Assembly: GCF_000382125.1 (NCBI RefSeq)
Contig: NZ_KB907551.1
Location: 186,001-250,000, forward strand
Source: Eudoraea adriatica DSM 19308
GTDB lineage: Bacteria > Bacteroidota > Bacteroidia > Flavobacteriales > Flavobacteriaceae
Length of the DNA stretch: 64,000 nucleotides
Direction: 5' to 3'
In this document: one piece after another, positions 1-8,246 of the stretch
How positions within the stretch are numbered: position 1 is the stretch's first letter
Layout: each line of letters starts with the position of its first letter
Notes under the pieces: model-generated
Told to the model about the DNA's origin: nothing
Databases searched by the model: none
Seen by the model: the letters and a program-made list of their open reading frames with translations, nothing else
Program-made: the position numbers and the translations under genes

Positions 1-906
1 AACGAAGTAGGTGCCGGAGGCGTTTGGATGTACAATCAGTACGAATATCTAAAAGATGAGGTGGATCTCTACTATTTAGATAATATGAGAAATCCATTAA
101 GGTTCGTGCAGCATATGTTTCGACTTCAAAAACTCGCTAAATCGTATGATTTGGTCCATGCACAATACGGCTCTGCAAATGGTTTCTTGACCAGTCTTAT
201 GAACTGCAAACGTATTCTTTCTTTGAAAGGATCTGATTGGTACGTTTCCCCAAGTTCTTCGATATGGCATCGCATTCGTGTAATGCTTGGAGGCATCCTT
301 ACAAAATTCTCGTTGCGCAGGTTTCATCATATTATAGTTATGTCGGATGCGATGAAACTCGAAGTTTTGAAGAAATTTCCGGAGGCGAAAATAGCTACTA
401 TTGTGGACCCGATTGATTTCGACCGGTTCCGACCTTTGGAGAAATCCGAAGAAAATGAGGTGAAAAAAGTACTTTTTGCATCCGTCAATCTGAACAATCC
501 CATTAAACGTTTCCCCCTGGCAAAAAAAAGTTTTGATTTCTTGCATCAAAAGATGCCGAATACAGAGCTTATTACGATGAGCAATATTCCACATGAAGAG
601 GTTAATACATTCATGAATAATGTGGATGTCCTTATTTTAACATCGGTATACGAAGGTTGGCCCAATGTGGTAAAAGAAATGTTGGCGTGTAATAAACCTT
701 TTGTAAGCACCAAAGTTAGCGATTTGGAAGGTGTTGCTGCAAAAACGAACAGTTGTTTTACTTGTAACGATACGCCTGAGGATCTGGGTCAAGGACTTTA
801 TCGGGCATTAAATGCCGAGCCTGAGGAATTAAGACATTTGGTAAAACATTTTAGTATGGCCGATAGCCTGAATACAATAAGGGCGATTTATGCTAAATAT
901 CTTTAG
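1..906 (+). CDS. Glycosyltransferase family 4, 5' end outside the window
   Basis: This is a GT-B fold glycosyltransferase that probably adds a sugar to a surface glycan precursor at the cytoplasmic membrane. The reading frame is open back to base 1 (codons for VGAGGVW precede the first in-window ATG at 28), so the N-terminus lies upstream and the entry is partial. The C-terminal half shows the GT4 donor-site signature: a DVLILTS strand followed by YEGWPNVVKEMLACNKPFV, whose Glu and following helix bind the nucleotide-sugar phosphates. The acceptor half has the motif SLKGSDWY. It leads the glycan locus, but 134 bases separate it from the next gene. Sugar specificity cannot be read from the sequence. 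Confidence 0.85.
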   Translation, partial: NEVGAGGVWMYNQYEYLKDEVDLYYLDNMRNPLRFVQHMFRLQKLAKSYDLVHAQYGSANGFLTSLMNCKRILSLKGSDWYVSPSSSIWHRIRVMLGGILTKFSLRRFHHIIVMSDAMKLEVLKKFPEAKIATIVDPIDFDRFRPLEKSEENEVKKVLFASVNLNNPIKRFPLAKKSFDFLHQKMPNTELITMSNIPHEEVNTFMNNVDVLILTSVYEGWPNVVKEMLACNKPFVSTKVSDLEGVAAKTNSCFTCNDTPEDLGQGLYRALNAEPEELRHLVKHFSMADSLNTIRAIYAKYL

Positions 907-1040
907 CATTGTGCACTATTTCAGGTGTTTTGGGCATTGGTTACCTTAGCATGTTGAAAGTACATTGATGGCTCTAATTTGAAATATATGAGTACTTTTA
1001 CTTGTCGGCTGACTGGACAGAAATCTGATGAATCAAAATA

Positions 1041-1730
1041 ATGAATTACAAAAACCTTATCCTAGACCTCGATAATACTTTATATGGCTACGATGTTCCT
1101 CACAAATCGGCTTTAACAACTGTTTTGGATTCTTTTTCGGCGAGGTTCGAGATTTCCAAAGAAGATACACTCCAAAGCTTTAACGTATCAAGACAGAAAA
1201 CTCACCTGGAATTGCCCTCCAGAGCGGCCTCACACAATAGGTTGCTGTACTTTCAAAAAATGTTGGAATACCATGGCCTCAATAGCATGTACTATGCGTT
1301 GGAATTTTATGAAATCTATTGGGATACCTTTTTGGCCCAGATGTCGCTTTTTGAAAGCGTAGCGGACTATTTGGAAAATCATAAGGCAAAAGGAGGTAAA
1401 ATATGCATCCTCACCGACCTAACGGCTCATATACAGTATAGAAAAATAGAAAAATTGAATCTGATGGATTTTGTCGATTTTTTAGTAACCAGCGAAGAGG
1501 TAGGGGTTGAAAAACCGCATCCGTATATTTTCACTCGAGCATTGCAAAAACTGAATTGTACAGCTTCTGAAGCACTTATGATTGGCGATAGCTGGCAGAA
1601 AGATATCGTTGGTGCGAATGCTATGGGCATACAAAGTATTTGGATCAACCATAAAAAAGAAGAGCGAACAGTAACTGAAAACATAAGGGAGATTTCCCGA
1701 TTTGAAGAAATAGCGACCAATGGAAAATAA
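1041..1730 (+). CDS. HAD-superfamily phosphatase
   Basis: Haloacid-dehalogenase-type phosphohydrolase of 229 residues, predicted cytosolic. Motif I is DLDNT with the nucleophile Asp9 and acid/base Asp11. Motif II is in ILTDLT, motif III is Lys158 in EKPHPY, and motif IV is GDSWQKD with Asp183 and Asp188. The helical cap of about 80 residues between motifs I and II resembles the pyrimidine 5'-nucleotidase/YjjG group. The stop overlaps the next gene, a class II aldolase, by 11 bases, which implies translational coupling and a shared pathway. In this setting it most likely dephosphorylates a sugar- or polyol-phosphate intermediate; that role is inference from the neighbours. Confidence 0.85.
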   Translation: MNYKNLILDLDNTLYGYDVPHKSALTTVLDSFSARFEISKEDTLQSFNVSRQKTHLELPSRAASHNRLLYFQKMLEYHGLNSMYYALEFYEIYWDTFLAQMSLFESVADYLENHKAKGGKICILTDLTAHIQYRKIEKLNLMDFVDFLVTSEEVGVEKPHPYIFTRALQKLNCTASEALMIGDSWQKDIVGANAMGIQSIWINHKKEERTVTENIREISRFEEIATNGK

Positions 1731-2796
1731 AGAAGCACTTGAAGCCCTGATAAAAATGTCAAAATATGCCGGGCAGCGGTTTGACCTTGTGCAGGCCGGT
1801 GGCGGTAATACCTCTGTAAAATTCGGAGATTACATGTATATCAAGGCATCTGGATATCTGCTCTCTGAACTCACAAAAGATACGGGTCATACGATCGTGA
1901 AAACTGAAGAGGTGGTTGCGATATTGAGGGATGATGCCGTTTTAGGAATATCGGATAAAAAAGAAAAGGACGCCACGGCATCGAAAAAGTTACAGATGAC
2001 AAAGGTGAATGATGGCCCAAGACCATCAATTGAAACCTACTTACATGCCTTGTTATACAAATACACCCTGCATGTCCATTCCATTTCGGTAAATATGTTC
2101 ACTTCCCACCAAAACTGGCTGCAAAAAATGGCCGAATTGGATAGTGAGGCACTCTACGTGTGTTATGAGACTCCAGGAATTGAATTAGCACTTGAATTGC
2201 AAAAACAAATGGAGGTATACAAAACAAATTTTGGTCGTCTCCCCCATGTGATTTTTCTGCAGAACCATGGGCTTATCATTAGCTCGGACAACTATGAGGA
2301 TATCGAGGTGTTCAATGAAAAGGTTGTGGTTACTGCTGAGAAAAAAGCGGGAATCGATTTTTCTCGATATCGGGACACTACCAAAATAGCAAACAGCTAC
2401 AATGAAACTTTTCAGCGTGAGGATATTGCCTACCTGTCAGAGGATGCAGTGATTACCGAGCTTTTGAATGCCTTGGATCCTGAGCTGTTGAAGAAGCCTT
2501 TTTCACCAGATGGATATGTGTTCTGTGGCTATACGATGTTGAATGTTGATGAATTACAAACAGCCATTTTTCGAAAGTATCAAGAGCTTTATTTTGATGC
2601 TCCAAAGATTGTACGCTATAATGAAAGCTTATATATCATGGCAGAAGACTTGAAAAAGGCTAAAATGATAGAGGATGTTTTTAAAAACAATCTTTTGATT
2701 GCAAATACACTAGGTTACGATTTGGAATTTTTAGAGGATAGTGAAATCAGCTATTTGGGCAATTGGGAGGCGGAGAAGTACCGACAAAAATTGTAG
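1720..2796 (+). CDS. Class II aldolase/adducin family protein
   Basis: Zinc-dependent class II aldolase or epimerase fold, 358 residues. An early GGGNTSVK segment (residues 27-34) matches the phosphate-binding loop of FucA/RhaD-type aldolases. The metal ligands are visible as Glu105 (SIETYLHALLY), His118 and His120 (HVHS) and His183 (QNHGLI). The protein is longer than FucA (about 215 residues): roughly 130 further residues form an uncharacterised C-terminal domain with no short-chain dehydrogenase signature. Its start lies inside the HAD gene. The family cleaves or builds ketose-1-phosphates; the substrate here is unknown. Presence beside a phosphatase, a kinase domain and a nucleotidyltransferase suggests synthesis of a glycan building block. 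Confidence 0.85.
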   Translation: MENKEALEALIKMSKYAGQRFDLVQAGGGNTSVKFGDYMYIKASGYLLSELTKDTGHTIVKTEEVVAILRDDAVLGISDKKEKDATASKKLQMTKVNDGPRPSIETYLHALLYKYTLHVHSISVNMFTSHQNWLQKMAELDSEALYVCYETPGIELALELQKQMEVYKTNFGRLPHVIFLQNHGLIISSDNYEDIEVFNEKVVVTAEKKAGIDFSRYRDTTKIANSYNETFQREDIAYLSEDAVITELLNALDPELLKKPFSPDGYVFCGYTMLNVDELQTAIFRKYQELYFDAPKIVRYNESLYIMAEDLKKAKMIEDVFKNNLLIANTLGYDLEFLEDSEISYLGNWEAEKYRQKL

Positions 2797-2848
2797 CAAC
2801 CGCCTTCAATCTTTTGCCCCATCAGACCCTAAAGAACATGATTTTAGT

Positions 2849-4423
2849 ATGGCATCGGCATTAGATTTTTCTCGGAATTATTCCTACTTGGCCATTGCGG
2901 GCTTTTTCGGATTTTTGGCCTTCATGTTGCAGCCAACAGCCTATACATGGGGTGAGCAGGATATGATGCCCTTTTTCGAAAGAATATTTGATAAAAACTA
3001 CCTTCCCAATGATTTTTTCACGAATACTACAGTAGTAAAAAATCCGAGATGGGTCTATGGTTATATCATAGTGGCACTCTCTTGGATATCTGGCTTATCT
3101 TGGTATAAGACTTTATATATTCTTAAATTATTTTTAAGTATTTTAAACCCAATTTTGTACTATAAGGTCAGTTACGCTTTGGTTCGTAACTATGTTGACA
3201 AATCGAAATTAAGCGTGTTGGCACCTATAATTTTAGGTGCTGTGGTTCTAATGGTATTTTTAGAAGGCTATCGCGAATTTTTCACTATAGCCTCATGGTT
3301 GAATTATACCCAGGCAATTCAAGCCAACAGCCTTTCATTGGTGTTTTGTCTAAGTGCTATACTTTTGAAAGAAAACGGCGCTAGGTCAATTTTTTATTTA
3401 CTTTTTTTCCTTGCCGGATGTTTAATACATCCTACTGTGGGCTTTTTTGGAGCACTTTTTTATATATTGTTTTTGATTCCTGAATACAAAAAAGAAGGAA
3501 AAAACATCCTTAAGATTGCGCTCTCATGTATACTAGGGATGGCTTTTATAAAAGTTATATTCTCTTCTGACTCTAGTCTCTCGACTTCTGAATTCATAAA
3601 TTATTATGTGCTTGAACGGCATCCATGGCATTATCATGTTCCTTACTACAAGATTTACATAGAAAATTGGATGAGCTTTTTTGTAAAAATCAATTTTTTG
3701 TTTCTAATACCGTTATGTTATGGCATCATAAAAAAGAACAAAAAATTAATTTTATTGGCGGCCCTTTCTTTATTTTTCTATGCAGGTGCAATAACGATTC
3801 AATACGTTTTTATCGATCTTTATCCGGTCAAGATGATAGCATATCTCGGGGTTTCCCGTTTCACTTCTTTCGGTTATTGGATGCTTCTACCCCTCTGGGG
3901 AATTCTATTGGCCGACTTTATTGGAGAAAATAGGCATTTTATTTTTCCGAATCTTAACCTAAAGAATTTCAGACTTATCATAATAAATCTGATTTTTGTA
4001 GGAATTGTATTTCTTGATAATCCAAAGGAAGATAGGTATCGAAAAAAGAAAGATTTTTATGATTTTGTTTCTAGTACGCCCAAAGATGCTATTTTTATTA
4101 CATATTCAACCAAATTGAATACTGATTTAAGAATTATAGGTCGCAGAGGAGTTTTGGTCGGACTCGAGTTTCCGTTCACCGAAATGGCCATTAAGGAGTT
4201 CAGCAATCGTTTCTCAAGTGTGTATGGGTCAAGGCAAAAAGAGCTAAATGGCACCTATTTTTATCGCAACTTGGGAGCTAAGGATTTTCTTGAGATTGCA
4301 AAGAATTATCAGCTTGATTACATAGTAACTGAAAAGTCAGTGGGCAGTCCCTTCGGGGCAAATATTCCTGTTTGGAACAATAATGAATACCAGATATACA
4401 AAGTCAAAAATCTTAGATTGTAA
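2849..4423 (+). CDS. Polytopic membrane protein of the glycan locus, GT-C-like
   Basis: I do not recognise a specific family. The frame is open from 2741, but that part overlaps the aldolase gene; the ATG at 2849 starts just before the first hydrophobic segment and is preferred, giving 524 residues. About ten to twelve hydrophobic helices are visible, with a charged loop after the first (TWGEQDMMPFFERIF) and a soluble C-terminal tail of about 130 residues. This layout, with an acidic motif in the first periplasmic loop, is that of GT-C glycosyltransferases using lipid-phosphate sugars. It is packed 3 bases ahead of the nucleotidyltransferase gene. An O-unit polymerase or acyltransferase role is not excluded. 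Confidence 0.6.
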   Translation: MASALDFSRNYSYLAIAGFFGFLAFMLQPTAYTWGEQDMMPFFERIFDKNYLPNDFFTNTTVVKNPRWVYGYIIVALSWISGLSWYKTLYILKLFLSILNPILYYKVSYALVRNYVDKSKLSVLAPIILGAVVLMVFLEGYREFFTIASWLNYTQAIQANSLSLVFCLSAILLKENGARSIFYLLFFLAGCLIHPTVGFFGALFYILFLIPEYKKEGKNILKIALSCILGMAFIKVIFSSDSSLSTSEFINYYVLERHPWHYHVPYYKIYIENWMSFFVKINFLFLIPLCYGIIKKNKKLILLAALSLFFYAGAITIQYVFIDLYPVKMIAYLGVSRFTSFGYWMLLPLWGILLADFIGENRHFIFPNLNLKNFRLIIINLIFVGIVFLDNPKEDRYRKKKDFYDFVSSTPKDAIFITYSTKLNTDLRIIGRRGVLVGLEFPFTEMAIKEFSNRFSSVYGSRQKELNGTYFYRNLGAKDFLEIAKNYQLDYIVTEKSVGSPFGANIPVWNNNEYQIYKVKNLRL

Positions 4424-4426
4424 TTT

Positions 4427-6076
4427 ATGAAGATCGTTATACCAATGTCCGGTATGGGCAACCGTTTTATAAAAGCAGGTTATGAAACACCGAAGCCCTT
4501 AATTGAGATGGATGGTATCCCCATTATTGAACATGTTGTAAAGATGTTTCCTTCTGAGGAAGACTTTGTTTTCATATGCAATAGCAAACATCTCAAAGAA
4601 ACCAATATGAGGGCAATGCTACAGAGAATTGCTCCGAAGGGTAAAATCGTTGAGATTCCACCTCATAAGAAGGGTCCGGTCTATGCGGTAGACTTTATAG
4701 AAAATCTTATTGAAGACGAGGAAGAGGTTATCGTAAACTATTGCGATTTCTCGTGTTATTGGAATTATACCGACTTTTTAGAACATACACGCTCTCGAGA
4801 TGCAGATGGGGCGGTACCTTCCTATAAAGGCTTTCATCCGCACATGTTAGGCACTACCAATTATGCTTTCATGAGAGATGAAAAACAGTGGATGTTAGAG
4901 ATAAAGGAGAAAGAACCCTTTACCGACAATAGAATGCAAGAATACGCTTCTATGGGCACTTATTACTTCAAAAAAGGAGCATATGTAAAAAAGTATTTTA
5001 AAAGGTTGATGGATGAGGACATTAACCTGAACGGGGAGTATTATGTCAGTCTGATCTATAATCTTTTGGTAAACGACGGACTCAAAGTTTCCATCTATGA
5101 TGTGCAGCATATGTTACAATGGGGCACACCTCAAGATGTTGAAGCGTATAATGGTTTTTCAGATTACTTTAGAGCCGTTTGTGATGAGGCAGCCAGTTCT
5201 GAAGCTCATGACCCCAATGGTATTAATTTGATTCCACTGGCGGGTCTCGGAAGTCGTTTTTCCAAAGAGGGTTATGTGGATCCTAAACCTTTGATTTCGG
5301 TCTCCGGAAAACCTATGATTGTTCAAGCAGCGAATTATTTACCAAAAGCACCCAGAAATATTTTCGTTTGTCTGGAAGAACACCTTGAGAAGTATCCTCT
5401 CGAAAGTGCTATAAAAGCGGTTTATCCTGAGAGTAAAATAGTAACTTTGAACAAAACTACTGAAGGACAGGCCTGCACCTGTGAAGTAGGCCTGGAGAAT
5501 GAAAACCCAGATAGTCCGTTGTTGATAGCTGCCTGTGATAATGGCATGCTATATAACAAAAAAAAGTACGAAGCTTTACTAAACGACACCAATGTGGATG
5601 CGATTGCATGGTCTTTTAGAAACCATCCCAGTAGTGTACGAAATCCTGAAATGTACGGTTGGATTAAAACAGATAAAAATGATATGGTGACCGGGGTAAG
5701 TGTGAAAAAAGCGATCAGCGATACGCCCAGAAAAGACCACGCAATAGTCGGCACATTTTACTTTAGGAAGACCAGTTATTTTTTAGAGGCATTGTCGCGC
5801 ATGTATGAAAAAAATGAAAGGGTAAACGGAGAGTTTTATGTTGATAGCTGTCTAAACGAGCTTGTTGAAATGAAGCTAAATGTGAAGGTATTTGAGATTG
5901 ACCATTACATTGGTTGGGGGACACCTAACGACTATAAAACATTTCAATATTGGCAGAGTTTTTTCCATAAGGCAGAATGGCACCCGTATCGCTTGGAAAA
6001 TGATTTCACCGTAAATCACGGTGCTATAGAAGAAATTGAAAAAGAGTATACTACTTTTCAACAAGAATGGAAATAG
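4427..6076 (+). CDS. Tandem two-domain sugar/alcohol-phosphate nucleotidyltransferase
   Basis: Cytosolic protein of 549 residues containing two complete nucleotidyltransferase domains in a row. Domain 1 (about 1-255) has GMGNR at 9-13, PKP at 22-24 and the metal-binding Asp107 in NYCD. Domain 2 (about 268-549) has GLGSR at 273-277, DPKPL soon after and Asp371 in AACD. Both halves end with a similar WGTP-containing segment (QWGTPQD, GWGTPND), so they look like an internal duplication. The family activates sugar-1-phosphates or phospho-alcohols with CTP, UTP or GTP. Neither nucleotide nor substrate can be told by eye. Both active sites look intact, so two activation reactions in one chain are possible. 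Confidence 0.8.
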   Translation: MKIVIPMSGMGNRFIKAGYETPKPLIEMDGIPIIEHVVKMFPSEEDFVFICNSKHLKETNMRAMLQRIAPKGKIVEIPPHKKGPVYAVDFIENLIEDEEEVIVNYCDFSCYWNYTDFLEHTRSRDADGAVPSYKGFHPHMLGTTNYAFMRDEKQWMLEIKEKEPFTDNRMQEYASMGTYYFKKGAYVKKYFKRLMDEDINLNGEYYVSLIYNLLVNDGLKVSIYDVQHMLQWGTPQDVEAYNGFSDYFRAVCDEAASSEAHDPNGINLIPLAGLGSRFSKEGYVDPKPLISVSGKPMIVQAANYLPKAPRNIFVCLEEHLEKYPLESAIKAVYPESKIVTLNKTTEGQACTCEVGLENENPDSPLLIAACDNGMLYNKKKYEALLNDTNVDAIAWSFRNHPSSVRNPEMYGWIKTDKNDMVTGVSVKKAISDTPRKDHAIVGTFYFRKTSYFLEALSRMYEKNERVNGEFYVDSCLNELVEMKLNVKVFEIDHYIGWGTPNDYKTFQYWQSFFHKAEWHPYRLENDFTVNHGAIEEIEKEYTTFQQEWK

Positions 6077-6173
6077 GATACCGGATTTGATATGAATAAA
6101 ACGTGAAGACGTTTAGCAGGCTAATGAGAAAAAGCGGCATTAACAGAAACCTAACCTAAAATCAAAAAGACGC

Positions 6174-6887
6174 ATGAAATCAAAATTTGGACTACTTGGG
6201 AAATTGGAATTTTTACAAAACCTGAGTTCTAGTTTCATTAGTTCCATAAATCCGGCAGTGATCCATAACATTGAAAAATATATGGCTTTAAAGAAAGCGG
6301 TATATTTAAATTCATTGGAACATCAAACTGGAGACTACCTCGAGTTTGGGGTATATACGGGATCATCTTTTTGCCACGCGATCAAATGCTTTAAAAAGAC
6401 AGAAAAATTCAATCCCTTTCAAAAAGAGACCAAATTTATTGGCTTCGATTCATTCGAAGGCTTCGGGGAATTGGAAGAGGATGATAAACATCCGTTCTAT
6501 GTAGATCAGAATTTTACCACCAGTTATAAAAAGGTAAAAAGAAGAGCCGAGAAGACTTTAAAAGGCTGGGGGGCAGGATGCCAACTTGTACAAGGATACT
6601 TCGAAGAGACCTTAAAGGTTGGTGCAAAGGAGTATGGTATTAATGACATAAGAATGGCATTTATTGACTCAGATACCTATTCGTCTTCGAAATGTGCTTT
6701 CGAATTTATTAAGAACAATGTCAAAAGTGGAACCCATATCATTTTAGATGATTTTTATAGTTACAATGGTGATCCAAAAAAAGGGGTTACTTTGGCATTT
6801 AATGAGTTTTTAAACGAATCGAAGTTTAAATACAGAAAAATTCTGGATTACGGAATGGGGGGAATTGTCGTTGTTCTTTATAAGTAG
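6174..6887 (+). CDS. TylF/MycF-like SAM-dependent O-methyltransferase
   Basis: Class I methyltransferase of 237 residues. The SAM-binding motif I is LEFGVYTGSS, followed by FIGFDSFEGF, a hallmark of TylF/macrocin O-methyltransferases. The metal-binding acidic positions are in AFIDSDTYSS and IILDDFYSY. Members methylate sugar hydroxyls and need a divalent metal, so a methylated sugar on the glycan made here is likely. It sits 97 bases after the nucleotidyltransferase, the widest gap within this part of the locus, but in the same direction and with no visible terminator between. Confidence 0.8.
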   Translation: MKSKFGLLGKLEFLQNLSSSFISSINPAVIHNIEKYMALKKAVYLNSLEHQTGDYLEFGVYTGSSFCHAIKCFKKTEKFNPFQKETKFIGFDSFEGFGELEEDDKHPFYVDQNFTTSYKKVKRRAEKTLKGWGAGCQLVQGYFEETLKVGAKEYGINDIRMAFIDSDTYSSSKCAFEFIKNNVKSGTHIILDDFYSYNGDPKKGVTLAFNEFLNESKFKYRKILDYGMGGIVVVLYK

Positions 6888-6925
6888 ACAATAAAATTTT
6901 AGATATCAAGGAGAAGGTGTTTTTC

Positions 6926-7654
6926 ATGGAGATAAAAGAAAATTTTAAACAGATGAAATTGTCCGTTGTAGTTCCTTGTTATAATGAAGCACAGAACATT
7001 CCTTTAATTCTTAAGGGTTTTGACAAGGTGATTCTACGAAACGATATTGAAGTTGTTCTGGTCAACAATGGCTCAACCGATAATTCACATGACGTACTTG
7101 AGGAATTATTGCCAAAGTACCCTTTTGCTCGAGTGGTGAACGTACAGGTGAACAAAGGGTATGGCTATGGTATCTTATCAGGATTGAAGGAGGCGACAGG
7201 GACCTTTATCGGATGGACCCATGCCGATATGCAGACCGATCCCAATGATGTGATAAAAGCACTTGAGATTATTGAAAATCAATCACATCAAGAAAGTGTT
7301 TATGTAAAAGGCGATCGAAAAGGGCGGCCCTTTTTTGATCAGTTCTTTACGTCGGGCATGAGTCTTTTTGAAACCATTTATATGGGTGAGAACTTGCAGG
7401 ATATCAATGCGCAACCCAATATTTTTCATCGCGATTTCTTTGCCAGTTGGAAGAACCCTCCTCATGATTTTGCCTTAGACCTTTACGCCCTTTATATGGC
7501 AAAGAAACAAAAAATTAAGGTAATAAGGTTCGATGTTTTATTCCCTGAGCGTATTCATGGTACGTCGAGTTGGAATACTGGTTTTGCCGCAAAAAAGAAA
7601 TTCATAAAAAGAACGCTGGATTTCAGTAAAAAACTGAAGAAGAGCTTAAAATAA
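6926..7654 (+). CDS. GT2 glycosyltransferase, polyprenyl-phosphate-sugar synthase type
   Basis: GT-A fold glycosyltransferase beginning with the classic VVPCYNEAQNIP strand-loop, then VLVNNGSTDNS and the DxD-equivalent HADMQTDP. The GYGYGILSGL segment is typical of the DPM1/GtrB-like branch that transfers sugar to polyprenyl phosphate, but no C-terminal membrane helices follow, so the enzyme would be soluble or peripheral. Possible starts are GTG 6917, ATG 6926 and ATG 6953. I chose 6926 because a purine-rich GGAGAAGG lies 9 bases ahead of it; 6953 gives the family-typical MKLSVVVP start. A lipid-linked product would suit the GT-C proteins encoded just downstream. Confidence 0.82.
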   Translation: MEIKENFKQMKLSVVVPCYNEAQNIPLILKGFDKVILRNDIEVVLVNNGSTDNSHDVLEELLPKYPFARVVNVQVNKGYGYGILSGLKEATGTFIGWTHADMQTDPNDVIKALEIIENQSHQESVYVKGDRKGRPFFDQFFTSGMSLFETIYMGENLQDINAQPNIFHRDFFASWKNPPHDFALDLYALYMAKKQKIKVIRFDVLFPERIHGTSSWNTGFAAKKKFIKRTLDFSKKLKKSLK

Positions 7655-7655
7655 T

Positions 7656-8246
7656 ATGGAATATATTGCACATCGTATCAATACAGTATCAGCACTGAAA
7701 GAGCTGCCCATAAGATATGGTGTAGAAATCGACCTAAGGGATGCACTTGACGGTACCGTATACATTGCACATGATCCATTTACAGCTGGTGAAAATTTCG
7801 AAACATATCTGAAGCATTATAAACATGGGACGATGATTTTGAATGTCAAAAGCGAGCGAATAGAATTCAAGGTTTTAGAATTGCTACAAAATTATGGTAT
7901 TTCCAAGTATTTCTTCTTAGATTCCTCTTTCCCTATGATTTATACATTGGCCAATAAGGGAGAGAGAAATATCGCTTTGCGCTTTTCGGAGTTTGAGGGT
8001 ATTGACACATTGGTCAAGATGCAAGGTAAAGTAGATTGGATCTGGGTCGATTGTTTTACCCGCTTGCCTATTGATACGGATTTATTTTTACAGTTCAAGA
8101 AAATGGGCTTTAAACTTTGTTTGGTGTCCCCGGAACTACAAGGCCGAAATGCGGATATCGAAAAGTACAAAGCATATTTAGCGGCACAAGAAGTCGTATT
8201 TGACGCCATATGCACTAAACACTATAATGTTTCGAGATGGCAGTAA
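7656..8246 (+). CDS. GDPD/PI-PLC-fold phosphodiesterase-like protein
   Basis: Small protein (196 residues) with the glycerophosphodiester phosphodiesterase active-site pattern: His6-Arg7, Glu24 and Asp26 in VEIDLRD, and His39-Asp40 in AHDPF. The usual Gly after the HR pair is Ile here. The chain is shorter than typical GDPDs (about 240-300 residues) and has no signal peptide, so it is predicted cytosolic. It starts 1 base after the GT2 gene and overlaps the next gene by 10 bases. The family hydrolyses phosphodiesters with a sugar or glycerol moiety; here it might act on a nucleotide-activated or phosphodiester-linked intermediate. Function is inferred only. Confidence 0.7.
   Translation: MEYIAHRINTVSALKELPIRYGVEIDLRDALDGTVYIAHDPFTAGENFETYLKHYKHGTMILNVKSERIEFKVLELLQNYGISKYFFLDSSFPMIYTLANKGERNIALRFSEFEGIDTLVKMQGKVDWIWVDCFTRLPIDTDLFLQFKKMGFKLCLVSPELQGRNADIEKYKAYLAAQEVVFDAICTKHYNVSRWQ

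Noticed and set aside
97-594. A 165-codon minus-strand frame opposite the GT4 gene
   Set aside because: It lies wholly within the glycosyltransferase gene, which has clear donor-site motifs; it is a shadow frame.
2741-2848. Upstream start for the membrane protein of the glycan locus
   Set aside because: The extra residues are polar, overlap the aldolase gene and show no family pattern; the ATG at 2849 directly precedes the first membrane helix.
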